Positions 7,178 to 14,399 of a DNA stretch of 43,135 nt are shown in pieces. The first letter of the stretch is position 1. Every line of letters starts with the position of its first letter. The position numbers were made by a program, and so were the translations under genes. Source of the DNA: Deltaproteobacteria bacterium (GTDB lineage: Bacteria; Desulfobacterota; Desulfobacteria; Desulfobacterales; G020354645). The notes below the pieces were generated by a model. It saw nothing but the letters and a program-made list of their open reading frames with translations. It did no database searches and was not told where the DNA came from. The stretch is from contig CP070652.1 of assembly GCA_020354645.1 (NCBI GenBank), forward strand, positions 5,231,823 to 5,274,957, given 5' to 3'.

Positions 7178-7197
7178 TCATTGCCCACGGCTTTTTT
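7165..7197 (+). terminator. Attenuator terminator (regions 3:4)
   Basis: AAGCCGTGGGCA (7165-7176) and TGCCCACGGCTT (7182-7193) form a perfect 12-bp stem with a 5-nt loop, followed by a T run to 7197. It is a textbook Rho-independent terminator located after the leader peptide and 73 bp before aroK, with no gene ending at it. That marks it as an attenuator, not an ordinary operon end. Confidence 0.92.
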
Positions 7198-7270
7198 ATT
7201 GGGTTTCTGTTCGGTGAATGATTTATGATCGAATTTAAAATTCGTGTCTTAAACCTATGCATGTGAACAT

Positions 7271-7798
7271 ATGAATATCGTACTAATTGGTTATCGCTGC
7301 AGCGGTAAAACCGCGGTTGGCAAAGCCCTTGCCGGAAAGCTGGGAAAGGATTTCATCGATACGGATATCTTGATCGAAGAAAATGCCGGATGCACAATTG
7401 GGACAATAATTTCTAAAAAAGGCTGGGGGCATTTCCGGGAGATCGAAAAAATTCTGATTGCAGAGGTATCCGAGAAAAATAACCAGGTGATCGCAACTGG
7501 TGGCGGGGCTATTATGGATACGGAAAATGTAAAGCTTTTGAAAAGAAACGGCTGGATAGTTTGGCTCAACGGGAGACCCGAGGTGCTGGCAAAGCGGATG
7601 ACCATAGATAAGCGGCGGGGTAAAGTCCGGCCATCATTGACCGGTGCGGATCCATTAGAAGAGATCACGGAAATACTGGCCATCCGGGCCCCTTTTTATG
7701 AGCGGGCCAGTAACTTTAGTGTTGATACCAGCACCGTTACCCTAAAGGAGACTGCCGATTTGATCATTAACAATTTACCCGAAAAAGCCAGGAGATAG
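7271..7798 (+). CDS. aroK: Shikimate kinase
   Basis: A 175-residue cytoplasmic kinase that phosphorylates shikimate at the 3-OH with ATP. The Walker A loop G7-YRCS-G12-K13-T14 is at the N-terminus, followed by the shikimate-binding DTDILIE near residue 31, the conserved GHFREIE segment, and the GGGAI motif near 77-81. The lid region contains an RGKVRPSL segment with the expected arginine. Length is normal. It is the first structural gene after the attenuator and is followed after 4 bp by aroC. The ATG at 7271 has only a poor ribosome binding site. Nearby in-frame alternatives are no better, so the start is slightly uncertain. Confidence 0.93.
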   Translation: MNIVLIGYRCSGKTAVGKALAGKLGKDFIDTDILIEENAGCTIGTIISKKGWGHFREIEKILIAEVSEKNNQVIATGGGAIMDTENVKLLKRNGWIVWLNGRPEVLAKRMTIDKRRGKVRPSLTGADPLEEITEILAIRAPFYERASNFSVDTSTVTLKETADLIINNLPEKARR

Positions 7799-7802
7799 GA
7801 CC

Positions 7803-8867
7803 ATGGCGGGAAGTTCATTTGGCGTTATTTTTAAAATCAGCACATTTGGGGAATCCCATGGAGAGGGTGTGGGCGTGGTGATTGATGGATGTCCTCCTCA
7901 GATTAAGCTGTCGCCGCAAGATTTTATAATGGAAATGACACGGCGCAGGCCCGGGAAAAGATCTTCCGATACCCCGCGGCGCGAGGAGGACCGGGTTGAG
8001 ATCCTTGCCGGAGTCTTCGAAGGCCGGACCACAGGTGCGCCCATTACGCTTTTTATCCGAAACCGAGACGCAGACAGTCGGCCCTATGAAATATTGCGCC
8101 AGCTTTTTCGACCGGGACACGCCGATTACACCTATTTTAAGAAATATGGTCACTTTGATCACACCGGCGGCGGAAGATACTCCGCCAGGGAGACCGCGGC
8201 CAGGGTTGCTGCCGGGGTGGTGGCCGGCAAGATTCTGGAACCCCTGGGGGTGAAGGTCATGGGATTTACCCTGGAACTTGGTGGGGTAAGGGTTGAAAAC
8301 ATCGAGCTGGAATACATCGGCAAGGATCCCCTCTATTGCCCTGACCCGCTGGCATCGGAGCAAATGCAAGCGGCTCTTTCGGATGCCGGAAAATCCGGGG
8401 ACTCCCTGGGAGGGGTGGCCGAAATCAGGGTTTCGGGTTGCCCGGCCGGGCTTGGTGAACCGGTATTTGACAAGCTTGATGCCGATCTGGCAAAAGCGAT
8501 CATGTCCATAGGCACGGTCAAGGGCGTGGAGATTGGGGCGGGTTTTGAAGCAGCACGGCTCAAGGGTTCGGAAAATAATGATCCCATCTCACCTGACGGT
8601 TTTTTGTCAAATCGCGCAGGTGGCATCCTCGGGGGGATCTCCAACGGAGACCAAATCATTATGAGAGTAGCCGTAAAGCCGATTCCCTCCATCGGCCGCA
8701 GACAGAATACGGTCGACCGGCTCGGCCGTTCTGCTGAGCTGAAGTTCGCCGGGAGATTTGATGTTTGCGCCCTGCCGCGCATTATTCCGGTACTTGAGGC
8801 GATGGTCAAAGTGGTCCTGGCGGATCACTATTTGAGATCAAACACGACCACCCGCAGAAAAACATAG
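7803..8867 (+). CDS. aroC: Chorismate synthase
   Basis: A 354-residue FMN-dependent enzyme that converts 5-enolpyruvylshikimate 3-phosphate to chorismate by 1,4-elimination of phosphate. Family signatures are visible: FGVIFKISTFGESHG at the N-terminus, RRPGKRSSDTPRREEDRVEI near 50, the GHFDHTGGGRYSARETAARV segment near 115-135, and the C-terminal RQNTVDRLG region. Length is typical for bacterial AroC. The ATG at 7803 follows AGGAGATAGG closely and lies 4 bp after aroK, showing tight operon structure. Reduced FMN must be supplied by a separate reductase, since this short form has no reductase domain. Confidence 0.96.
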   Translation: MAGSSFGVIFKISTFGESHGEGVGVVIDGCPPQIKLSPQDFIMEMTRRRPGKRSSDTPRREEDRVEILAGVFEGRTTGAPITLFIRNRDADSRPYEILRQLFRPGHADYTYFKKYGHFDHTGGGRYSARETAARVAAGVVAGKILEPLGVKVMGFTLELGGVRVENIELEYIGKDPLYCPDPLASEQMQAALSDAGKSGDSLGGVAEIRVSGCPAGLGEPVFDKLDADLAKAIMSIGTVKGVEIGAGFEAARLKGSENNDPISPDGFLSNRAGGILGGISNGDQIIMRVAVKPIPSIGRRQNTVDRLGRSAELKFAGRFDVCALPRIIPVLEAMVKVVLADHYLRSNTTTRRKT

Positions 8868-8929
8868 GCCTGGAACACTGCAGTTACCCGAAATCGAAAA
8901 TAGAAAAATCATGAGGAGATAATTACAAA

Positions 8930-9757
8930 ATGACGAACCTTAAACTTGCAGCCTTGAACGGTGACAAACAGAGACGAACGGTTATCGCTGTCGGTCATGT
9001 AAAAATCGGCATGGATTTTGTCGTGATTGCCGGACCCTGCAGTGTGGAGAGTGAAGAGCAAACAATCAGAACCGCCCAGAAAGTGAAAGCGGCCGGCGCC
9101 AATATGCTCAGAGGCGGTGCGTTCAAACCGAGAACTTCACCGTATGATTTTCAAGGGCTTGGGCTCAAAGGGTTAAAAATTCTTGAAAAAGCAAAGAAAG
9201 AGACCGGGCTACCGGTGGTGACCGAGGTTACGGATCCGCGGGATGTGTCCTGGGTATGCGAATATGCGGATGTATTGCAGATCGGCACTAGAAATATGCA
9301 AAACTTCTCTCTCCTCAAGGAGGTTGGAAAAGTTGAAAAACCTGTACTTCTGAAAAGGGGAATGTATTCAACCCTCAAAGAATGGCTCAACTGTGCCGAA
9401 TACATCCTGGCGGAAGGAAATCCCAACGTCATTCTGTGTGAAAGAGGTATTCGGACCTTTGAGACCTACACCCGGAATACGCTGGATCTGAGCATTGTAC
9501 CTTCGGTTAAAGAAATCTCGCACCTTCCCATCATTGTGGATCCCTCTCATGGAACCGGCCGGCTCAGTATCATTGAACCCATGAGTCTTGCCGCCATGGC
9601 AGCCGGTGCCGACGGCATCATCATCGAAGTGCATTATAATCCGTCTGAAGCAATGTGCGATAAAGATCAGGCCATGCCGCCGGAAATGTTTGCTAGCTTG
9701 ATGCGGAGATTGCAGGCACTGCGTATCCACATGAATGATGTCAATGGAATCCATTGA
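8930..9757 (+). CDS. aroF: 3-deoxy-7-phosphoheptulonate (DAHP) synthase, short type I-beta
   Basis: A 275-residue TIM-barrel enzyme joining phosphoenolpyruvate and erythrose 4-phosphate, the first step of the shikimate pathway. Visible motifs are [14 protein letters not shown] with the metal-ligand Cys near residue 36, [29 protein letters not shown], the DPSHGTGR histidine and the EVHYNP glutamate. These place it in the AroA-I-beta/KDO8P synthase-like group. The Thermotoga form is about 338 residues because of an N-terminal ferredoxin-like regulatory domain, and the Bacillus form carries a fused chorismate mutase. Both are absent here: the N-terminus has only about 30 residues before the barrel. 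The enzyme may therefore be insensitive to Phe/Tyr feedback, leaving control to the attenuator. A GAGGAG site precedes the ATG. Confidence 0.92.
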   Translation: MTNLKLAALNGDKQRRTVIAVGHVKIGMDFVVIAGPCSVESEEQTIRTAQKVKAAGANMLRGGAFKPRTSPYDFQGLGLKGLKILEKAKKETGLPVVTEVTDPRDVSWVCEYADVLQIGTRNMQNFSLLKEVGKVEKPVLLKRGMYSTLKEWLNCAEYILAEGNPNVILCERGIRTFETYTRNTLDLSIVPSVKEISHLPIIVDPSHGTGRLSIIEPMSLAAMAAGADGIIIEVHYNPSEAMCDKDQAMPPEMFASLMRRLQALRIHMNDVNGIH

Positions 9758-9790
9758 AGTAAACAATGTTTGAAGAGCGGGGCTAAGCCA

Positions 9791-10819
9791 GTGAAGGTCT
9801 TTAAAGTTCAGGGCACCACCGGTGATTCAACCATATTGATCGGTGAAAAGCTGCGAAATCTTAAAAAGTATATACCTGTTGATAAAACAGTGGTTATCAC
9901 TGACGCCAATGTCAGGTATTACTATCAAAACGACTTTCCATGTCATGAAATTATAGAGATCCCGACCGGTGAAACGTCAAAAAACCTGCAGACGATCCAA
10001 ACCATATATGGAAAGCTAATCGAATTTGAGGCCAACCGTTCATCCTTTTTAGTCGGTATCGGCGGTGGCATTGTTTGTGATATAGCGGGTTTTGTGGCGT
10101 CAACCTATATGCGCGGCGTGAGGTTCGGCTTTGTCGCTTCTACGCTGCTGGCCCAGGTGGATGCCAGTATTGGTGGCAAAAACGGTGTAAATTTCGGCGG
10201 GTATAAAAATATGGTCGGCACTTTTGGCCAACCTGAATTTGTCATCTGTGACATGGCGCTTTTGAAGACCCTTCCGGAAAAGGAAATTCGATGCGGTTTG
10301 GCCGAGATTGTAAAACACGCCGCTATTGGGAAAGCCGATCTTTTCTTCTATCTTGAAAAACATTATCAGAAGGCGCTTGAACTTGATAGTACAGTGATAG
10401 AGAAGCTGGTGTATGATTCAGTGCGCTTGAAGTCGTCGATCGTAAACCGGGATGAAAAAGAAAAAGGGGAGCGTAAAAAGCTCAATTTCGGCCACACCTT
10501 CGGACATGCGATCGAGAAGACGACAGGAGTCACCCACGGAGAAGCCATCAGTGTTGGGATGGTGGCTGCTTCAAGGCTGTCCGTAAAGAAGGGATATTTA
10601 GCCTCGGAAGATGCAGAAAGGATCGAGAAACTACTCAGAAAACTAAAGCTACCTACCAGCTATCAACCGGATGGAGAAAAGGTGATCGATGCGCTGAAAA
10701 GGGATAAGAAGAGACAAGGGGGCGGGGTGAATTTTGTATTACTGCGCGGCTTGGGCAATGCTGTCGTGGAAGAAGTATCATTGAAGGAATTGGAGATGCT
10801 GGTAAAAAGATTGCATTAG
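9791..10819 (+). CDS. aroB: 3-dehydroquinate synthase
   Basis: A roughly 342-residue NAD- and Zn-dependent enzyme converting DAHP to 3-dehydroquinate. The NAD-binding GIGGGIVCDIAGFVASTYM segment, the LLAQVDASIGGKNGVNFGGYKN signature, the metal-ligand Glu in CGLAEIVKHA, and histidines in NFGHTFGHAIE and THGEAISVGM are all present. I prefer GTG at 9791 as the start, giving MKVFKVQG. An in-frame TTG at 9770 would add seven residues, but neither start has a strong ribosome binding site. It follows the DAHP synthase gene after about 33 bp. A 227-bp gap with a dispersed repeat separates it from pheA. Confidence 0.94.
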   Translation: MKVFKVQGTTGDSTILIGEKLRNLKKYIPVDKTVVITDANVRYYYQNDFPCHEIIEIPTGETSKNLQTIQTIYGKLIEFEANRSSFLVGIGGGIVCDIAGFVASTYMRGVRFGFVASTLLAQVDASIGGKNGVNFGGYKNMVGTFGQPEFVICDMALLKTLPEKEIRCGLAEIVKHAAIGKADLFFYLEKHYQKALELDSTVIEKLVYDSVRLKSSIVNRDEKEKGERKKLNFGHTFGHAIEKTTGVTHGEAISVGMVAASRLSVKKGYLASEDAERIEKLLRKLKLPTSYQPDGEKVIDALKRDKKRQGGGVNFVLLRGLGNAVVEEVSLKELEMLVKRLH

Positions 10820-10882
10820 AGCAGCCATGCCAATGCATTGATGGACTGTTGCCCAAAGATATGTTCCCAGTGTTTTCAATGA

Positions 10883-11004
10883 GTCAACGACCATTCCGTG
10901 TCTAGCGCGGGATGGTTTGGATTTCCCCGCCGAGGCGTGGAATAACAAGGACACGCAAGTGCCCAAACGTTGTGTTTGTGACCGGGTGCGAAGCACCCGG
11001 TTTG
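10883..11004 (+). repeat. Dispersed 122-bp intergenic repeat, copy 1
   Basis: This segment within the aroB-pheA gap begins GTCAACGACCATTCCGTG and ends in a hairpin ACCGGGTGC-GAA-GCACCCGGT (10981-11001) followed by TTTG. A related copy of the same length and order lies inverted at 33173-33295 (GTCAACGACCACCCGTG at one end, a CGGGTGCGGAGCACCCG hairpin at the other, a CCCCGCC-type stretch in the middle). The hairpin lacks a T run, so it is not an obvious terminator; the aro operon may still be continuous across it. Confidence 0.65.
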
Positions 11005-11046
11005 AATACAAACAATTAAAAAATTTCGAAAGTGATGAGGTGAACG

Positions 11047-12102
11047 ATGAACCTGGAAACAATCAGAAAGAACATTGACCAGCTTGATTCTGAAATTTTG
11101 AAACTCTTAAAAGATCGAATGGAACAGGTTTTGTTGACCAAAAAGTTTAAGTCCCAGATTGATGACAACGAAAGAGAGAAAGAAGTTCTTGAGAGGATCA
11201 CAAAGAATTCAACCGGGTTAATTAATGCCGATTTTATCGAAAAAATTTATATTGAAATAATCAAGGAAAGCAAAAATCTACAGCAAAAAGACTGGCAACT
11301 TATTGCATTCCAGGGTGAACACGGGGCTTATGGTGAAGTCGCTTCGAGGATATGGAACAGTGCCTTTGTTCCGATACCTTGCCGTGAATTTGCGTGGGTA
11401 TTTGACGGGGTCCAAAACGGGCTTTATGATTACGGAATTGTGCCCGTGGAAAACACACTTGGCGGTGTCGTAGGTCAGGTAAACGAACTCCTTATCAATA
11501 CCGACCTTAATTTTGTGGGAGCCGTTGAACTCCCCATCCATCTTTGCCTGCTGGCTTTGCCTGAAACTGATCACAGAGAGATCCATTCGGTTTACTCCCA
11601 TCCCCAGGCTCTGGCCCAGTGTCGTCATTTTCTTGCGAGAAACAAACTTGATCCCGTGCAATATCACGATACTGCGGGTGCCGCCAAAATGCTGACAGAA
11701 AAAAGACCAAAAGCCTCTGCTGCAATTGCCAGCAAGCTTTCTGCCGAACTTTATAACCTTGAAATTCTGAAAGAGAACATAGAAGACCTTGACAGAAACC
11801 TGACTAGGTTCATTGTTATTTCAAAAGAGGAGAACAAAGAAGCTGGTGACAAATGCTCTATAATTTTCTCTACAGAACACAAAGCGGGCACCCTTTTTCG
11901 CGTGCTCGAAGTGTTTGCCAAAAAAAATATTAACCTGACACGAATTGAGTCAATTCCAGATGAGCCGGGTGAGTATGCTTTCTTTCTTGATTTTATCGGG
12001 TCACGTAACGATGAAAAAGTTGTAAAGGCGCTTGAAAAAGTAAAGGAGATTACGCGTAAATTCAGATTGATGGGCTGTTATAAGGAAAGGAAAATTGCAT
12101 GA
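11047..12102 (+). CDS. pheA: Bifunctional chorismate mutase/prephenate dehydratase (P-protein)
   Basis: A 351-residue fusion. Residues about 1-80 are an AroQ-class chorismate mutase (IRKNIDQLDSEILKLLKDR, then DNEREKEVLERI). Residues about 85-260 are prephenate dehydratase (AFQGEHGAYGEVA, VENTLGGVV, YHDTAGAAKML and the NLTRFIVIS motif). Residues about 270-345 are a C-terminal ACT domain. It makes phenylpyruvate from chorismate for Phe synthesis. In the ACT domain the usual ESRP Phe-binding motif reads ESIP and the usual GALV reads GTLF, so allosteric inhibition by Phe may be weak. A GAGGTGA site precedes the ATG. The stop overlaps the tyrA start (ATGA, 12099-12102), implying translational coupling of the Phe and Tyr branches. 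Confidence 0.95.
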   Translation: MNLETIRKNIDQLDSEILKLLKDRMEQVLLTKKFKSQIDDNEREKEVLERITKNSTGLINADFIEKIYIEIIKESKNLQQKDWQLIAFQGEHGAYGEVASRIWNSAFVPIPCREFAWVFDGVQNGLYDYGIVPVENTLGGVVGQVNELLINTDLNFVGAVELPIHLCLLALPETDHREIHSVYSHPQALAQCRHFLARNKLDPVQYHDTAGAAKMLTEKRPKASAAIASKLSAELYNLEILKENIEDLDRNLTRFIVISKEENKEAGDKCSIIFSTEHKAGTLFRVLEVFAKKNINLTRIESIPDEPGEYAFFLDFIGSRNDEKVVKALEKVKEITRKFRLMGCYKERKIA

Positions 12103-12872
12103 GGATATTCATTATGGGTGCCGGCCACATGGGAGCCTGGTTGGTAGAAGAGTTGTGTCTTGACCACGAAGTGGCTGTTTATGACACAGACAGAAGAAAA
12201 CTCAAGTACTTTTTCAATGTTAAAAGGCTTCTTGAGCTGGTTGAGGTCAAGATGTTTGAACCCGAGCTCGTGGTAAATGCGGTTTGTCTGACTGATATCC
12301 GCAAGGCTTTTGAGGATGTATTGCCCCATCTGCCCGAAGGTTGCATCCTTTCAGACATTGCCTCCGTGAAAGCCGGTTTGTCTGAGTACTACCGAGATTT
12401 AGGGAAAAGATTCGTTTCCACACACCCAATGTTCGGGCCCACCTTTGCCAACATAAGAGACCTGAGGAATGAGAATGCTATTGTCATCAAAGAGTCGGAT
12501 GAAGAGGGAAAATCATTTTTCCGTAATTTCTATCAAAGCCTTAAACTCAATATTTTCGAATACACTTTTGAGGAACATGACAAAACCATGGCATATTCTC
12601 TATCAATCCCCTTTGCTTCATCGATGGTTTTTACGGCCTGCATGAAAAAGCAAAAGGCCCCGGGCTCCACTTTTAGAAAACACCTCCTTATTGCCAAGGG
12701 ACTGCTCTCGGAAGACGATCATCTGCTGACGGAGATTATGTTCAATCCATTTACAATCAGGCAAATCGAAGAAATTAATTCACAGCTGGCTTATCTGACC
12801 CATATCATCAAAGGTAGAGACCACGAAGAAATGGAGAAGTTTCTCAATAAGCTCAGGAACAATATTGAGTAG
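12099..12872 (+). CDS. tyrA: Prephenate dehydrogenase (TyrA family)
   Basis: A 257-residue cytoplasmic dehydrogenase for the Tyr branch, converting prephenate to 4-hydroxyphenylpyruvate. The Rossmann motif IMGAGHMGAWL is at the N-terminus, and an acidic residue at the end of the second strand (VYDTDRRK) suggests NAD preference. The family signature THPMFGPTFANIRDLRN lies near residues 107-123, followed by a helical C-terminal domain. It has no chorismate mutase domain and no ACT domain, so it is a minimal form near the short end of the family. It overlaps pheA by 4 bp and is followed by aroD after 6 bp. Whether it also accepts arogenate cannot be told. Confidence 0.9.
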   Translation: MRIFIMGAGHMGAWLVEELCLDHEVAVYDTDRRKLKYFFNVKRLLELVEVKMFEPELVVNAVCLTDIRKAFEDVLPHLPEGCILSDIASVKAGLSEYYRDLGKRFVSTHPMFGPTFANIRDLRNENAIVIKESDEEGKSFFRNFYQSLKLNIFEYTFEEHDKTMAYSLSIPFASSMVFTACMKKQKAPGSTFRKHLLIAKGLLSEDDHLLTEIMFNPFTIRQIEEINSQLAYLTHIIKGRDHEEMEKFLNKLRNNIE

Positions 12873-12878
12873 GAAGTG

Positions 12879-13547
12879 ATGATCTGCATCCCGATTATAG
12901 CTGATAATACAGACGAGGCCCAAGAAAAGATTTTGCGTGCCAACCCTTTGGCCGATATGCTGGAAATCCGACTCGATCTGATGGATTCCTTTGATTTAAA
13001 TAAAATTATCCAGGTAGCCGGTAAACCGGTGCTGGTCACCTATCGTTCAAAAAGGGAAGGCGGCAGCGGTAGCACAGACCCGGATACCTATACCAGATAT
13101 ATCCTTGCGGCCCTTCAAAAGGGTGCAGACCTGGTGGATGTGGAATCATGGTTGCCTGTTAAATGGCGGAAAAAAATTTTTGCTGCCAAGCAAAAGTCAG
13201 GTATTGTGATTTCCTCCCACATACAGCTCGGGACGCCTTCACAGCAGAAATTGGAGAAAATACTCAGAGATGGTGTCACCGCAGGTGCGGATGTCGTCAA
13301 GATCGTCACCCGGGCCGAAAAGTGGTCAGATAATTTGCGGGTGATCGAACTGATTTCCAAAGCTCACGATTTACAAATTCCGATCATCGCTTTCTGTATG
13401 GGGCCGCTGGGAAGGGCCAGTCGAATTTTTTCCCACTTGATGGGAGGGTATGTGGCTTTTGCATCCTTGGAAGCTGGGGAAGAGTCTGCCGATGGACAAA
13501 TACCTGTCACTGAAATGAAGATCATATTGGACATACTGACGCCGTGA
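12879..13547 (+). CDS. aroD: Type I 3-dehydroquinate dehydratase
   Basis: A 222-residue TIM-barrel enzyme dehydrating 3-dehydroquinate to 3-dehydroshikimate through a Schiff base. Key segments are MLEIRLDLMD near the N-terminus, the general-base histidine in VISSHIQLGTPS near 115, the Schiff-base lysine in ADVVKIVTRAEKW near 145, and FCMGPLGRASRI near 180. ATG at 12879 is chosen; a GTG immediately before it is in frame and equally close to the AGGA site. The gene ends in a 4-bp GTGA overlap with aroE, which supports coupled translation. Type I enzymes occur in many bacteria and need no metal. Confidence 0.93.
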   Translation: MICIPIIADNTDEAQEKILRANPLADMLEIRLDLMDSFDLNKIIQVAGKPVLVTYRSKREGGSGSTDPDTYTRYILAALQKGADLVDVESWLPVKWRKKIFAAKQKSGIVISSHIQLGTPSQQKLEKILRDGVTAGADVVKIVTRAEKWSDNLRVIELISKAHDLQIPIIAFCMGPLGRASRIFSHLMGGYVAFASLEAGEESADGQIPVTEMKIILDILTP

Positions 13548-14371
13548 TCGTTGATCAGAATACAAAAATATACGGGGTAGTGGGTTACCCTTTGGGCCAC
13601 AGCCTGAGCCCCACCATGCACAACAGCGCTTTTGAGGCCAGCGACCTGAATGCCGTTTATCTTGCATTCGAGACAAAAGATCTGGCTGGGGGCATGCAAG
13701 GAGTGCGCGGTTTGGGGGTGAGCGGGATGAGTGTCACTATTCCTTATAAATCGGCAGTGATTCCATACCTTGATCAAGTGGATGATTTGGCCAGGATGAT
13801 CGGTGCTGTCAATACGATCGTCAATGATGCCGGGCAACTGATCGGCTACAACACCGATGCAGCGGGAGCCTTGAAAGCTTTGGAAGATAAGGCCCAGCTC
13901 TCCGGTAAAGCCTGTATTTTGGTCGGGGCCGGCGGGGCGGCGCGAGCCATAGGATATATATTGAAACAGAAGGCCGTCACGCTCAAAGTGGCCAATCGCT
14001 CGCGGGAGCGAGGAGAAGAACTGGCTGATTTTCTTAACTGTCAGTACATTGCCCTGGATGACTTAGAAGCGGTGACTGCAGATATTGTGATTCAAGCTAC
14101 CTCGGTGGGAATGAGCCCTGACAAAGATGCCTGCGTGATCCCCGAGCATATCTTGAAGCAGGGCATGCTCGTGATGGACGTTATTTATAATCCCATCGAA
14201 ACCAAGCTTTTAAAAATGGCCAAAGACAGAGGATGCCTGACGATCAGCGGTTTGAGCATGTTTATCCAACAGGGAGCGGAACAGTTCAGGTTATGGACAG
14301 GAATGGATCCCCCCTTCAGTACCATGGCTCAGGCTGTCAAGCAGCTTCTTATGAAAAGTGATCAAACCTAA
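13544..14371 (+). CDS. aroE: Shikimate dehydrogenase
   Basis: A 275-residue NADP-dependent reductase turning 3-dehydroshikimate into shikimate. The substrate-binding N-terminal part contains YGVVGYPLGHSLSPTMHN and the catalytic lysine in VTIPYKSAVIPYLD, followed by GAVNTIVND and GYNTDAAGALKAL with the catalytic Asp. The C-terminal Rossmann domain has ILVGAGGAARAIGYIL and VANRSRERGEEL. The start is GTG at 13544, overlapping the aroD stop by 4 bp (GTGA). It is a standalone protein, unlike the AroD-AroE fusions of plants and some bacteria, although gene order and coupling mimic the fusion order. AroA follows after 28 bp. Confidence 0.94.
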   Translation: MIVDQNTKIYGVVGYPLGHSLSPTMHNSAFEASDLNAVYLAFETKDLAGGMQGVRGLGVSGMSVTIPYKSAVIPYLDQVDDLARMIGAVNTIVNDAGQLIGYNTDAAGALKALEDKAQLSGKACILVGAGGAARAIGYILKQKAVTLKVANRSRERGEELADFLNCQYIALDDLEAVTADIVIQATSVGMSPDKDACVIPEHILKQGMLVMDVIYNPIETKLLKMAKDRGCLTISGLSMFIQQGAEQFRLWTGMDPPFSTMAQAVKQLLMKSDQT

Positions 14372-14399
14372 ATCGATAATAGACACCGGGTTTTAAATA

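Noticed and set aside
10981..11001. Strong hairpin ACCGGGTGC-GAA-GCACCCGGT between aroB and pheA, as a possible second attenuator.
   Set aside because: No U-tract follows, no leader peptide with Phe or Tyr codons precedes it, and a matching copy occurs as part of a dispersed repeat at 33173-33295.
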